This document shows, in pieces, positions 1 through 7,309 of a stretch of DNA of 11,179 nt. The stretch is from JAFTYR01 sp964571375 (GTDB lineage: Bacteria > Pseudomonadota > Gammaproteobacteria > Burkholderiales > Burkholderiaceae_F), in the NCBI GenBank assembly GCA_964571375.1, contig CAZNBL010000042.1:1-11179 (forward strand). The letters run 5' to 3'. Numbering within the stretch: position 1 is the stretch's first letter; every line of letters begins with the position of its first letter. Below the pieces are notes generated by a model. It ran no database searches, was not told the origin of the DNA, and saw nothing but the letters and a program-made list of their open reading frames with translations. A program made the position numbers and the translations under genes.

Positions 1-401
1 CCGTAAACGTCGGCATCGAGAAGACCGACTCGGGCACCTTCAGCCTGAAGAGCCAGTGCAAGGTTGGCAGCAACCGTACTCTTGCCGACACCGCCCTTAC
101 CGGAGGAAACAGCAATGATGTTGCGCACGTTTTCAAAGACCTTCACGCCCATCTGTACCTGATGAGCAATGATCTTCTGCGTAACGGCAACCTCGGCATC
201 AATGCCGGCAGAAGCCAACTTTTCCTGAACCAAACCGGCAATCAGAGCCACCTGACTCTTTGCGGGGTAGCCGAGTTCGACTTCGACCTTAACCTTATCG
301 CCGTTTACTTCAACGCTCTTCAATGCTTTCGATGCAACAAGACTCAATCCTGTATTGGGATCGATCACATCGGAAAGCAATGCCTTAATTCTTTCCTGCA
401 T
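1..401 (-). CDS. mrp: Mrp/ApbC family iron-sulfur cluster carrier ATPase (partial, N-terminal 133 residues)
   Basis: This is a P-loop ATPase of the Mrp/ApbC (Nbp35-like, MinD-related) family, cytosolic proteins that bind and transfer Fe-S clusters to apo-enzymes. The ATG at 399-401 opens a reading frame that runs off the left edge. Residues 1 to about 75 (MQERIKALLSDVIDPNTG...) form the MIP18/DUF59-type domain found at the N-terminus of bacterial Mrp. Residues 101-109 are the deviant Walker A motif GKGGVGKST, with the signature lysine K102 typical of the MinD/Mrp group, and LLDADVYG at 127-134 is the next conserved strand. The CxxC motif that holds the cluster would lie further left, outside the window. 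A ribosome binding site (GGAGAGG) supports the start. The gene is divergent from metG, an arrangement I recall from many proteobacteria. Family assignment is secure; in vivo clients cannot be inferred here. Confidence 0.95.
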   Translation of the reverse strand, partial: MQERIKALLSDVIDPNTGLSLVASKALKSVEVNGDKVKVEVELGYPAKSQVALIAGLVQEKLASAGIDAEVAVTQKIIAHQVQMGVKVFENVRNIIAVSSGKGGVGKSTVAANLALALQAEGARVGLLDADVY

Positions 402-404
402 TGG

Positions 405-411
405 CCTCTCC
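405..411 (-). promoter_or_regulatory. Ribosome binding site of mrp
   Basis: The minus strand reads GGAGAGG just upstream of the ATG at 401, with the GGAG core 6 bases from the start codon. It is one of few clear Shine-Dalgarno sequences in this window and fixes the mrp start. Confidence 0.8.
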
Positions 412-570
412 AACTTGATAATTACTGTCTGCGGAGGATTTTAAAGCGAATTCCTTAACTTTTGATTGCGGCTTTCCGAAGTACAGCCTGCGAAGGCGAA
501 ACATAACCGGAAAAACGGTACGGAGGTTCGGATACTCCCTCTGCTTTTTCGATTTTTTTTGATGCAGATT

Positions 571-614
571 CAAACTTCTTATCCAATATGCAGAAGTTTG
601 CTGAAGTTCAACTT
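571..614. repeat. Clustered inverted repeats of a GAAGTT/AACTTC motif upstream of metG
   Basis: CAAACTTC at 571-578 and GAAGTTTG at 593-600 are perfect 8-base inverted arms around a 14-base spacer. Directly after comes a second small palindrome, AAGTT-C-AACTT at 604-614. The same hexamer therefore occurs four times in alternating orientation within 45 bases, just upstream of the likely metG promoter and within the shared mrp/metG control region. Neither strand has a T-run after the arms, so this is not an intrinsic terminator. A protein-binding operator or a transcript hairpin are both possible; which one is unknown. Confidence 0.5.
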
Positions 615-629
615 TGTGCTTGGTAAAAT
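598..629 (+). promoter_or_regulatory. Candidate sigma-70 promoter for metG
   Basis: An extended -10 element TGGTAAAAT lies at 621-629, with the hexamer TAAAAT at 624-629 matching the consensus in five of six positions. The best -35-like hexamer, TTGCTG at 598-603, stands 20 bases away, which is too far for an ideal promoter, so the extended -10 would have to do most of the work. Initiation would fall near 636, giving a leader of about 30 bases before the metG ATG at 666. No mapped transcript supports this; it is a pattern match only. Confidence 0.35.
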
Positions 630-665
630 AAACGTTTTAGTTCTTCAGTATTGTTGATCATACAA

Positions 666-2771
666 ATGACAAAACGCACGCTATTTATCACGACAGCTCT
701 GCCGTACGCCAACGGCAATTTCCATATCGGCCACATCATGGAATACATCCAGGCCGACATTTGGGTAAGACATCAGCGCATGTGCGGCAATACTGTTCAC
801 TTCATCGGTGCTGACGATGCCCACGGTGCCCCGATCATGATTTCGGCCCAGAAGCTCGGCGTCACACCCGAAGAATTCATCGGCAAGATTCAGGACGGCC
901 GCAAGCAGTACCTCGACGGCTTCCTCATCAAGTTCGACAACTGGCACTCCACCAACAGCCCTGAAAACACAGAGCTGTCTCAGACAATCTACAAAAAGCT
1001 TGTGGAAGCCGGTCTGATTTACTCGAAGGACATCGAACAGTTCTACGATCCGGTCCGCAATATGTTCCTTGCCGACCGCTTCATCAAGGGCACCTGCCCG
1101 AAGTGCGGCGCAACCGACCAGTACGGCGATTCCTGCGAAAAGTGCGGTGCTGTTTACGCTCCGACCGAACTCGTCAATCCGTATTCGGCTCTCTCCGGCA
1201 GTACCCCTGAACTGAGAACTTCCGAACATCTCTTCTTCAAGCTCTCCGATCCGCGCTGCGTAGAATTCCTGCGCGAATGGACCAAGGGCGAAGCCAAGGA
1301 CGGCACACAGCGTCTGCAGTCCCAGATCGTTGCCAAGACAGAAGAATGGCTCGGCAAGGACGGCGATCTCGCCGACTGGGATATTTCCCGCGATGCTCCG
1401 TACTTCGGCATTGAAATCCCGGATCATCCGGGCAAGTACTTCTATGTCTGGCTTGATGCTCCGATCGGCTATCTTGCCTCTCTGAAGTCCTACTGCGCCA
1501 AGCAGAACATCGATTTCGAAACACTCCTTTCCTCTGAAGACACCGAACAGATCCACTTCATCGGTAAGGATATCGTTTACTTCCACACACTCTTCTGGCC
1601 GGCAATGCTCAACTTTGCCAAGAAGCCGTTCAAGACACCGGATCACGTCTACGCTCACGGCTTCGTCACTGTTGACGGCGCCAAGATGAGTAAGAGCCGC
1701 GGCACAGGTCTGAACCCGCTGGTCTATCTCGACCTCAATATGGATCCGGAATGGCTGCGTTACTACATCGCCTTCAAGCTCAACTCGAAGGTCGAAGACG
1801 TCGACTTCAACCGTGCCGACTTCATTGCACGTATCAACTCCGACCTGATCGGTAAGTACGTCAATATCGGAAGCCGTTGCTCCGGCTTCCTCGTCAAGCG
1901 CTTCGAAGGCCGCGTTGATGCCGCCGCTATTGCCGGCAGCGATCTGATCGCCGCCATCAAGCAGGAAGCCGAATACATCCGCAACGGTTACGAAACCCGC
2001 GAATACAGCCGCTCCCTGCGCCGCATCATGGAACTCGCAGACAAGACCAACGAATTCGTTGATCAGAACAAGCCCTGGGAACTCGCCAAGAACCCGGAAG
2101 CTGCTGCCGAACTCAAGTCCGTCTGCTCCATCACGCTCGAAGCCTTCCGCCTGCTCACTCTGTACCTCAAGCCGGTTCTTCCGCGTACAGCTGAAGCTGT
2201 CGAAGAACTTCTCGGCTGCGGTGCCCAGGATTGGAACTGTGTGGAAAACAGCCTTAACGACGCAACTGAACTCAAGCCCTTCAAGCACCTGATGCAGAGA
2301 GCCACTGAGGATCAGCTCGTCAATCTCTTTGCTCTGAGCAACCCGAAGGCCGAAGAACCTGCCAAGGAAGAAGCCGCCAAGCCGGCAGCCGAAGCAGCCT
2401 CTGCTGCCGACATCGAATTCGAAGAAATCGCTCCGAACATCAATTTCGACGATTTCCAGAAGGTAGACCTGCGCATCGGACGTATCGTCAAGTGCACCAA
2501 GGTCGAAAAGAGCAAGAAACTTCTGCAGCTCTCCGTTGACCTCGGCGAAGGCCGCCTGCGCAACGTCTTCTCCGGTATCGCAGCCTACTACGATCCGAAG
2601 GACCTCGAAGGCAAGCTTACCGTTGTCGTAGCCAACCTTGAACCGCGTAAGATGACCTTCGGTGTTTCCGAAGGCATGATTCTGAGTGCCAGCGACGGCA
2701 GCAAGCATCCCTCCGGACTGTACCTGCTCGAACCGTTCCCCGGCGCACAGCCCGGAATGCGTCTGCACTAA
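666..2771 (+). CDS. metG: Methionyl-tRNA synthetase
   Basis: This cytosolic class I aminoacyl-tRNA synthetase charges tRNA-Met and initiator tRNA with methionine using ATP. The ATG at 666 gives 701 residues, close to the roughly 680 of the E. coli enzyme. The protein opens MTKRTLFITTALPYANGN and has the class I signature HIGH at 20-23. Four zinc-ligand cysteines are present at C144, C147, C157 and C160 in the connective-peptide knuckle, and the KMSKS loop is at 340-344. An anticodon-binding helical domain follows. After an Ala/Glu/Lys-rich linker, an EMAPII/Trbp111-like tRNA-binding domain spans about 592-701 (DFQKVDLRIGRIV... to GMRLH) and usually mediates dimerisation and tRNA affinity. Two in-frame TTG codons at 651 and 654 could extend the frame, but the ATG sits right where the family N-terminus is expected. 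No clear Shine-Dalgarno precedes it. A hairpin terminator follows. Confidence 0.97.
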   Translation: MTKRTLFITTALPYANGNFHIGHIMEYIQADIWVRHQRMCGNTVHFIGADDAHGAPIMISAQKLGVTPEEFIGKIQDGRKQYLDGFLIKFDNWHSTNSPENTELSQTIYKKLVEAGLIYSKDIEQFYDPVRNMFLADRFIKGTCPKCGATDQYGDSCEKCGAVYAPTELVNPYSALSGSTPELRTSEHLFFKLSDPRCVEFLREWTKGEAKDGTQRLQSQIVAKTEEWLGKDGDLADWDISRDAPYFGIEIPDHPGKYFYVWLDAPIGYLASLKSYCAKQNIDFETLLSSEDTEQIHFIGKDIVYFHTLFWPAMLNFAKKPFKTPDHVYAHGFVTVDGAKMSKSRGTGLNPLVYLDLNMDPEWLRYYIAFKLNSKVEDVDFNRADFIARINSDLIGKYVNIGSRCSGFLVKRFEGRVDAAAIAGSDLIAAIKQEAEYIRNGYETREYSRSLRRIMELADKTNEFVDQNKPWELAKNPEAAAELKSVCSITLEAFRLLTLYLKPVLPRTAEAVEELLGCGAQDWNCVENSLNDATELKPFKHLMQRATEDQLVNLFALSNPKAEEPAKEEAAKPAAEAASAADIEFEEIAPNINFDDFQKVDLRIGRIVKCTKVEKSKKLLQLSVDLGEGRLRNVFSGIAAYYDPKDLEGKLTVVVANLEPRKMTFGVSEGMILSASDGSKHPSGLYLLEPFPGAQPGMRLH

Positions 2772-2808
2772 CCGCAGACCCTCTCAAGGATTTTTCCCGT
2801 AATTCTGC

Positions 2809-2850
2809 TTCCCTTCTCTCGCAACCGCGGGAGAAGGGAATAAACTTTTG
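2809..2850 (+). terminator. Hairpin terminator after metG
   Basis: The arms at 2809-2822 and 2827-2840 form a 14-bp stem containing one G-U wobble around the 4-base loop AACC. It begins 38 bases after the metG stop. The T-tract after it is modest (TAAACTTTTG, with a further six Ts at 2861-2866). The long GC-rich stem makes termination before the SulP gene likely, though efficiency may be incomplete. Confidence 0.7.
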
Positions 2851-2906
2851 CGGGATATTCTTTTTTCAGGCATTAACCTACTTCGACTAGCCTTCCTTCA
2901 ACCAAA

Positions 2907-4664
2907 ATGAGTCATAAACGACAGCATATTGTCGATGCTCTGCATCGCTTCCCGATTGCCGCCTTCCATCCGGCATCACTGAACGTCCTGAAGGGTTATT
3001 CCTTCGAGATGCTCACAAAAGATATTTCTGCAGGTCTGACCGTCGGCGTGGTCGCTCTGCCTCTGGCTATGGCATTCGCCATTGCTTCCGGTCTGACTCC
3101 GGAAGCCGGTATCTACACAGCCATCATCGCAGGCTTCCTGATCTCTCTGCTCGGCGGCTGTAAAGTTCAGATCGGCGGTCCGGCCGGTGCCTTCATCGTG
3201 ATTGTCTACGGCATCATCGCTCAGTACGGTGTCGGCAATCTCCTGATCGCAACTTTCTTCTCAGGCATCCTGTTGTGCCTGATGGGGTTGTTTAAGATCG
3301 GCAGCTTCATCCGCTTTATTCCGATTTCCATCGTGATCGGCTTTACCAACGGTATTGCCGTTATGATCGCACTGTCTCAGGTGAAGGACTTCCTCGGTCT
3401 GCAGATCGAAAAGATGCCGGCTGACTTCTTCCATCAGATTCAGACGCTCTACAGCAACATATCCTCGCTCAACTTCTATGCTCTTGGCATGGGTCTGGCA
3501 TCCCTGCTGATCGTCTTCCTCTGGCCGAGATCCTGGACAATGGGCGGCGCTCCCTGGAAGCGTTGGATGGCACACGTCCCGGGCACCGTTGTTGTCCTGG
3601 TTGTAATGACTACAGCCGTCACCCTCTTTAATCTTCCGGTTGAAACCATCGGCAGCAAGTTCGGCGGCATCCCGCAGTCCCTGCCGGGAATTTCCGTCCC
3701 CGAACTCTCCTGGGGTGCCATGAAGGGTCTGGTCGGTCCTGCCGTCACACTGGCTTTGCTCGGCGCTATCGAATCTCTGCTCTGTGCCCGCGTAGCCGAT
3801 GCAATGACCGATGACCGTCACGATCCTAATCAGGAACTGATGGGTCAGGGTATCGCCAACTGTATCGTTCCGTTCTTCGGCGGTCTGCCGTCCACCGGTA
3901 CGATTGCCCGTACAGTCACCAACATCAAGAGCGGTGCTGTCAGCCCGATTGCCGGTATGGTTCATGCCATCACACTGCTCGCCATCGTTCTTCTGGCTGC
4001 TCCGCTTGCCGAAAACGTACCGCTCTGCTGTCTGTCTGCCATCCTTCTGTTCATGGCATACAACATGGGCAACTGGCACGAATTCGTCCGTCTGCATCAG
4101 TTCACAATGAGCTATAAGGCCACCATGCTGTCGACCTTCTTCCTCACTGTGATCTTCGACCTTACCGTCGCTGTTGAAGTCGGCCTCCTCGTTGCCGCCG
4201 TGTTCTTCCTCTATCGTATGAACACACTGACACGCGTTCTGCCGCAGACACTGCCGTTCGATGTTTCGAGCAAGGTCGAAGCCTGGCTGATGGAAGGTGC
4301 TCTCTTCTTCGGTTCCGTTTCCAAGCTTGAAATCGTTACCGATCCGAAGCACATTTCTGCTCCGAACTCCCCTGAAGTCATCATCTTCAACTTCACAGAA
4401 CTTCTCAGCATCGACAACAGTGCGATGGAAATCATCGAAGCCTTCCAGCGCTCCATGGTCAAGCACGGCAAGATCCTGATCATTGCCGGCGCAAGCGACC
4501 ATCCGCTCAAGCAGATGGAACGTATCGGACTCGATAAGCTTCTCGGCAAATACATGGCTCCGGACATGGATACTGCCATTGCTCTGGCTCAGCAGGCTGT
4601 TTACGAAATCGAAAGCAAGCAGCGCAAAGCTGAAGAAGAAATCGAACTCAGAGAGGTAAAGTGA
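2907..4664 (+). CDS. SulP family inorganic anion transporter with C-terminal STAS domain
   Basis: This inner-membrane SLC26/SulP transporter has 585 residues, typical of bacterial SulP proteins. The N-terminal region from about residue 40 carries the family's hallmark segment (VALPLAMAFAIASG, then the QIGGPAGAF segment), followed by a run of hydrophobic helices to about residue 440 consistent with 12-14 membrane spans. The cytosolic C-terminus, about 455-560, is a STAS domain with the conserved loop around LLSIDNSAMEIIEAF, resembling anti-sigma-factor antagonists. The tail (KQRKAEEEIELREVK) is charged. SulP members move sulfate, bicarbonate, chloride or C4-dicarboxylates. Sequence alone does not settle the substrate, and no sulfur-assimilation, carbonic anhydrase or dicarboxylate gene lies beside it. 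The ATG at 2907 has no obvious Shine-Dalgarno but gives the N-terminal length expected for the family. The 3' end overlaps convergent scpA by 17 bases. Confidence 0.92.
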   Translation: MSHKRQHIVDALHRFPIAAFHPASLNVLKGYSFEMLTKDISAGLTVGVVALPLAMAFAIASGLTPEAGIYTAIIAGFLISLLGGCKVQIGGPAGAFIVIVYGIIAQYGVGNLLIATFFSGILLCLMGLFKIGSFIRFIPISIVIGFTNGIAVMIALSQVKDFLGLQIEKMPADFFHQIQTLYSNISSLNFYALGMGLASLLIVFLWPRSWTMGGAPWKRWMAHVPGTVVVLVVMTTAVTLFNLPVETIGSKFGGIPQSLPGISVPELSWGAMKGLVGPAVTLALLGAIESLLCARVADAMTDDRHDPNQELMGQGIANCIVPFFGGLPSTGTIARTVTNIKSGAVSPIAGMVHAITLLAIVLLAAPLAENVPLCCLSAILLFMAYNMGNWHEFVRLHQFTMSYKATMLSTFFLTVIFDLTVAVEVGLLVAAVFFLYRMNTLTRVLPQTLPFDVSSKVEAWLMEGALFFGSVSKLEIVTDPKHISAPNSPEVIIFNFTELLSIDNSAMEIIEAFQRSMVKHGKILIIAGASDHPLKQMERIGLDKLLGKYMAPDMDTAIALAQQAVYEIESKQRKAEEEIELREVK

Positions 4665-5508
4665 TCTGAGAAGCCGTCGGCTCGGGCGGCTCTGCCGCCT
4701 CGAGATAGATAGGCGTAAAAGGCGCGGACTGGGTAATTCGAACCAGCCGCGCTTTTTGCATTTCCAGTAAAGAAATGAACATCACGACACATTCCTGCAG
4801 GCTCTCGGCTTCTGAGAGTAGTTCGGTGAATGTAATCAGACGACGTGTCTTAAGGACATTGAGAATGTGTACCATCACCTCGCGCTCTTTGAGCTCCTGG
4901 CGGGTGATTTTATGGCTGACTTTGGTGCTGGCATAAGCAAGCACCTGCTGCCAGGCTTCCGCAAGCATTGCAGCGGTTACTTCCGGTTCATCGACAGTCT
5001 TTACCGCTTCTTCGACAACCGCCGCAACTTCAAAATCGCGGCCGAGCTGAGGCAGACCGTCGAGATAGCCCGCAGCTTTCTGCAACTTATCGCGCTCGAC
5101 CAGCTGTCGGATAATTTCGGCTCTCGGGTCGACCTCTTCGCCGTTTTCATCGACTTCTTTCGGCAGCAGACTCTTGGTTTTGATCTCAACGAGGTAAGCG
5201 GCCATCAGCAGATACTCGCCGACCTGCTCGATATCCGAATCTTTAATCTGATCGACGTAGTAGAGATACTGCTCGGTAAGTTCCGCCACGGGAATATCCA
5301 AAATATCGAACTTCTGTCGGCGGATCAGATACAGCAGAAAGTCGAGCGGCCCCTCGAAAGATTCAAGAAACACTTCGAGCGCATCGGGCGGAATATAAAG
5401 AGACAGGGGTAACGTATAGACCGGCTCGCCGTGCAGACGTGCCAGTGCCTTCTGACCGGCTTGAACGGCCTCTTCGGCAGCTTTGCCGTCAGAATGCTTT
5501 GCTTCCAT
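4648..5508 (-). CDS. scpA: Segregation and condensation protein A (ScpA)
   Basis: ScpA is the kleisin subunit of the bacterial SMC-ScpAB condensin, bridging the SMC ATPase heads and acting on the nucleoid. The 286-residue frame contains the family signature FEGPLDFLLYLIRRQKFDIL at 51-70, followed by DIPVAELTEQYL. The segment YLLMAAYLVEIKTKSLLP is the conserved helix that contacts the SMC neck, and a C-terminal winged-helix-like region contains VMVHILNVLKTRRLITFTEL. An in-frame TTG at 5545-5547 would extend the protein by 13 residues into malic enzyme coding sequence. I prefer the ATG at 5506-5508, which lies 8 bases after the malic enzyme stop and implies translational coupling. The first 40 residues are not conserved kleisin sequence. 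scpB does not follow, because the next gene is the convergent SulP gene. The stop codon lies inside the SulP coding sequence. Confidence 0.94.
   Translation of the reverse strand: MEAKHSDGKAAEEAVQAGQKALARLHGEPVYTLPLSLYIPPDALEVFLESFEGPLDFLLYLIRRQKFDILDIPVAELTEQYLYYVDQIKDSDIEQVGEYLLMAAYLVEIKTKSLLPKEVDENGEEVDPRAEIIRQLVERDKLQKAAGYLDGLPQLGRDFEVAAVVEEAVKTVDEPEVTAAMLAEAWQQVLAYASTKVSHKITRQELKEREVMVHILNVLKTRRLITFTELLSEAESLQECVVMFISLLEMQKARLVRITQSAPFTPIYLEAAEPPEPTASQITLPL
4681..4704. other. GC-rich hairpin in the SulP/scpA convergent overlap
   Basis: CTCG-GGCGGC (4681-4690) and GCCGCC-T-CGAG (4694-4704) form a 10-bp stem with one bulged T and a TCT loop. It starts 16 bases after the SulP stop codon and lies within the last codons of scpA. 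Neither strand has a T-run after it. It may stabilise the SulP mRNA 3' end or pause polymerase, or it may simply reflect the Ala/Glu/Pro-rich ScpA tail. Confidence 0.4.
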
Positions 5509-5516
5509 TGTTTGAC

Positions 5517-7166
5517 TTATGCCTGCGGCTCTTCCTGAGCTTCGCAAGGATACTCGGGAACATAGCGGTAGCTGTTCAGAGCACCGACCAGATCTTCCGG
5601 TCTTTCATTGCCGGCCAAACCGTTCTGATAGCAGTATTCGGCTACAGCCTCCGCCACCACCAGAGAAACATCCGCTACCTTATCTACCGGCGGATAGAGA
5701 CTGCCCTGTTCAAGCTCTTCGTCGGTAACACAGGCTGCCAATGCCCGCGCTGCCGCAAGGAATACTCCCTGAGGCAGAGTCTTGGCGCGGCTGACAACTG
5801 CTCCGAGACCGACACCCGGGAAAATATAGAAGTTATTGGCCTGTCGCGGAATATAGGTCTTACCGTCGATATCGACGGGACCGAACGGACTGCCGCTCGC
5901 AAAGAGGCATGTTGCGGCTGTGTATACGTAGGCATCGCGTGCCGTACATTCAGCCTTGGATGTCGGGTTGGAAAGCGCAAAAATAATCGGACGTTCGCTG
6001 AAGCGGGACATCGTGCCGAGCACATAGGCATTAAAGGCACCGGCCTGAGCTGCAGAACCGACAATTGCTGTCGGACGGACCAGTTCGATCGCTTCGAGAA
6101 GCGTATCTCCGCCCGTCTCTTCATCATGAGCAAAGCTCTTCTTACCGTCGCTGATATCTTCGCGATGAGCGTTGACCAGCCCCTTGGAATCGAACATATA
6201 GATACGGTTGCTCGCTTCTTCGCGGCTTAAACCTTCTTCTTCCATAGCTGCGACCAGAAGGTTGGCTACACCGATAGCAGCTTCACCGGCACCGAAGAAC
6301 AGAATCTTCTCGTCCGAAAGTTTCGAACCTTTGGCACGCACGGCAGAGTAAAAGCCGGCAAGCGTTACTGCAGCCGTACCTTCAATATCGTCGTTGAAGC
6401 ACGTTACCTGATTCTTCCAGGTATCAAGCAATTCAAAGGCATGGTGGTTGGCAAAATCCTCGAACTGAATCAGAACATTCGGCCAGCGCTTACGGGCTGC
6501 TGTAATGAATTCTTCGAGCAGTTTGTAGTAGGAATCTCCGTCAATACGAACATGCGGAAGACCTTGATACAGAGGATCCTGCGTCAGGGCGGCGTTATTG
6601 GTGCCGACATCGATCATCACCGGCAGAGTCCTTGACGGAGGAATACCGCCGCAGACGGTATAGAGTGCAAGTTTGCCCTTCGGAATACCCATGCCGCGAG
6701 CACCGAGATCGCCGAGACCGAGCACGCGTTCGCCGTCGGTAACGACAATCACATCGACTTCATCGAGAGGAACATTGGCCACGAGCTCGTCCACACGGCC
6801 GAGATCATCGATGGAAACATAGAGGCCGGAAGCATCGAGCAGAAGATGGTCGAACTCCATGCAGGCCTTGCCGACGGTCGGTGTATAAACGATCGGCATC
6901 AGTTCACGAATGTTGTTGGCAAGGACGTGAAAGAAAAGTGTCTGATTACGTGTGCGCAAAGTGTCGAGCGTCACATACTTTTCCAGGGGATTTTCCTGGC
7001 TGCGGATACGCTCCATCACTCGCTGAGCCTGTTGCTCGATAGTTTTTACGACAGGCGGAACCAGTCCTCGGATCTTCAAACGATCACGGTCTGCATCGGA
7101 AAACGCAGTACCTCGGTTGATATAACGATCCCTGAGAACGGACGCACCGGATAACTTTTCAGTCAT
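5517..7166 (-). CDS. maeA: Malic enzyme (oxaloacetate-decarboxylating malate dehydrogenase)
   Basis: This cytosolic enzyme oxidatively decarboxylates L-malate to pyruvate and CO2, reducing NAD+ or NADP+. The 549-residue length fits the large malic enzyme class (E. coli MaeA about 565), not the longer MaeB with a phosphotransacetylase domain. Motifs include YTPTVG with the catalytic tyrosine Y94, VVTDGERVLGLGDLG at 141-155, catalytic lysine K165 in GKLALYT, metal ligands E236 and D237 in FEDF and D260 in FNDDIEGT, the Rossmann loop GAGEAAIG at 292-299, and SNPTSKAE at 399-406. The dinucleotide-binding segment (GAGEAAIG, then MFDSKGL at 324-330) looks more like eukaryotic NADP-malic enzymes than E. 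coli MaeA, so cofactor use is uncertain and the symbol reflects family only. An in-frame TTG at 7209-7211 could add 15 residues, but the ATG at 7166 fits better. It is probably co-transcribed with scpA. Confidence 0.95.
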   Translation of the reverse strand: MTEKLSGASVLRDRYINRGTAFSDADRDRLKIRGLVPPVVKTIEQQAQRVMERIRSQENPLEKYVTLDTLRTRNQTLFFHVLANNIRELMPIVYTPTVGKACMEFDHLLLDASGLYVSIDDLGRVDELVANVPLDEVDVIVVTDGERVLGLGDLGARGMGIPKGKLALYTVCGGIPPSRTLPVMIDVGTNNAALTQDPLYQGLPHVRIDGDSYYKLLEEFITAARKRWPNVLIQFEDFANHHAFELLDTWKNQVTCFNDDIEGTAAVTLAGFYSAVRAKGSKLSDEKILFFGAGEAAIGVANLLVAAMEEEGLSREEASNRIYMFDSKGLVNAHREDISDGKKSFAHDEETGGDTLLEAIELVRPTAIVGSAAQAGAFNAYVLGTMSRFSERPIIFALSNPTSKAECTARDAYVYTAATCLFASGSPFGPVDIDGKTYIPRQANNFYIFPGVGLGAVVSRAKTLPQGVFLAAARALAACVTDEELEQGSLYPPVDKVADVSLVVAEAVAEYCYQNGLAGNERPEDLVGALNSYRYVPEYPCEAQEEPQA

Positions 7167-7218
7167 ACCTATATCACTGCGGCTTCTCGGCTTTGCCCTG
7201 AGAGCACACAATTTATCT

Positions 7219-7244
7219 ATTAAATGAGGGCTTCATTTTATCAA
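7219..7244 (-). promoter_or_regulatory. Candidate malic enzyme promoter with embedded inverted repeat
   Basis: On the minus strand TTGATA (7244-7239) resembles a -35 element and TTTAAT (7224-7219) a -10 element. The 14-base spacing is shorter than the usual 17, so the promoter call is weak. Between and across them lies a perfect inverted repeat, AAATGA-GGGCT-TCATTT at 7222-7238. That position would suit a repressor or activator site controlling malic enzyme and scpA. No regulator can be named. Confidence 0.25.
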
Positions 7245-7258
7245 GCCGGTGAATCTCG

Positions 7259-7277
7259 TTCTCCGAATAAAGGAGAA
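7259..7277 (-). other. Small hairpin between ClC gene and malic enzyme
   Basis: TTCTCC (7259-7264) and GGAGAA (7272-7277) are perfect 6-base arms around a 7-base AT-rich loop, 33 bases downstream of the ClC stop on the minus strand. No T-run follows on the minus strand, so it is a poor intrinsic terminator. It may be a 3'-end structure of the upstream transcript. Confidence 0.25.
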
Positions 7278-7309
7278 ACCCTTAAAAATAAGTCGGATCA
7301 ATACGTTAA

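Noticed and set aside
431..544. tRNA-like ends in the mrp-metG gap: GCGGAGG against CCTCTGC, plus a TTCGGAT loop resembling a T-arm and a small variable-arm-like hairpin
   Set aside because: The span of 114 bases is too long, there is no D-arm or anticodon arm, and the T-stem closing pair is mismatched. It is most likely coincidence.
162..657. Small plus-strand open frames at 162-458 and 466-657
   Set aside because: The first is antisense to the clear mrp coding sequence; the second spans the control region and has no motif, start signal or coding-like composition.
681..2768. A 695-codon open frame on the minus strand antisense to nearly all of metG
   Set aside because: Its translation has no recognisable domain, is rich in Gly, Val, Phe, Glu and Asp as expected from mirrored codon bias, and no start signal is visible. 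metG has full family motifs in the opposite frame. It is a shadow caused by strongly biased codon use.
3261..4502. A 413-codon minus-strand open frame inside the SulP gene
   Set aside because: It is an antisense shadow: low-complexity His/Glu/Asp/Gln-rich translation with no motif, while the plus strand encodes a convincing SulP transporter.
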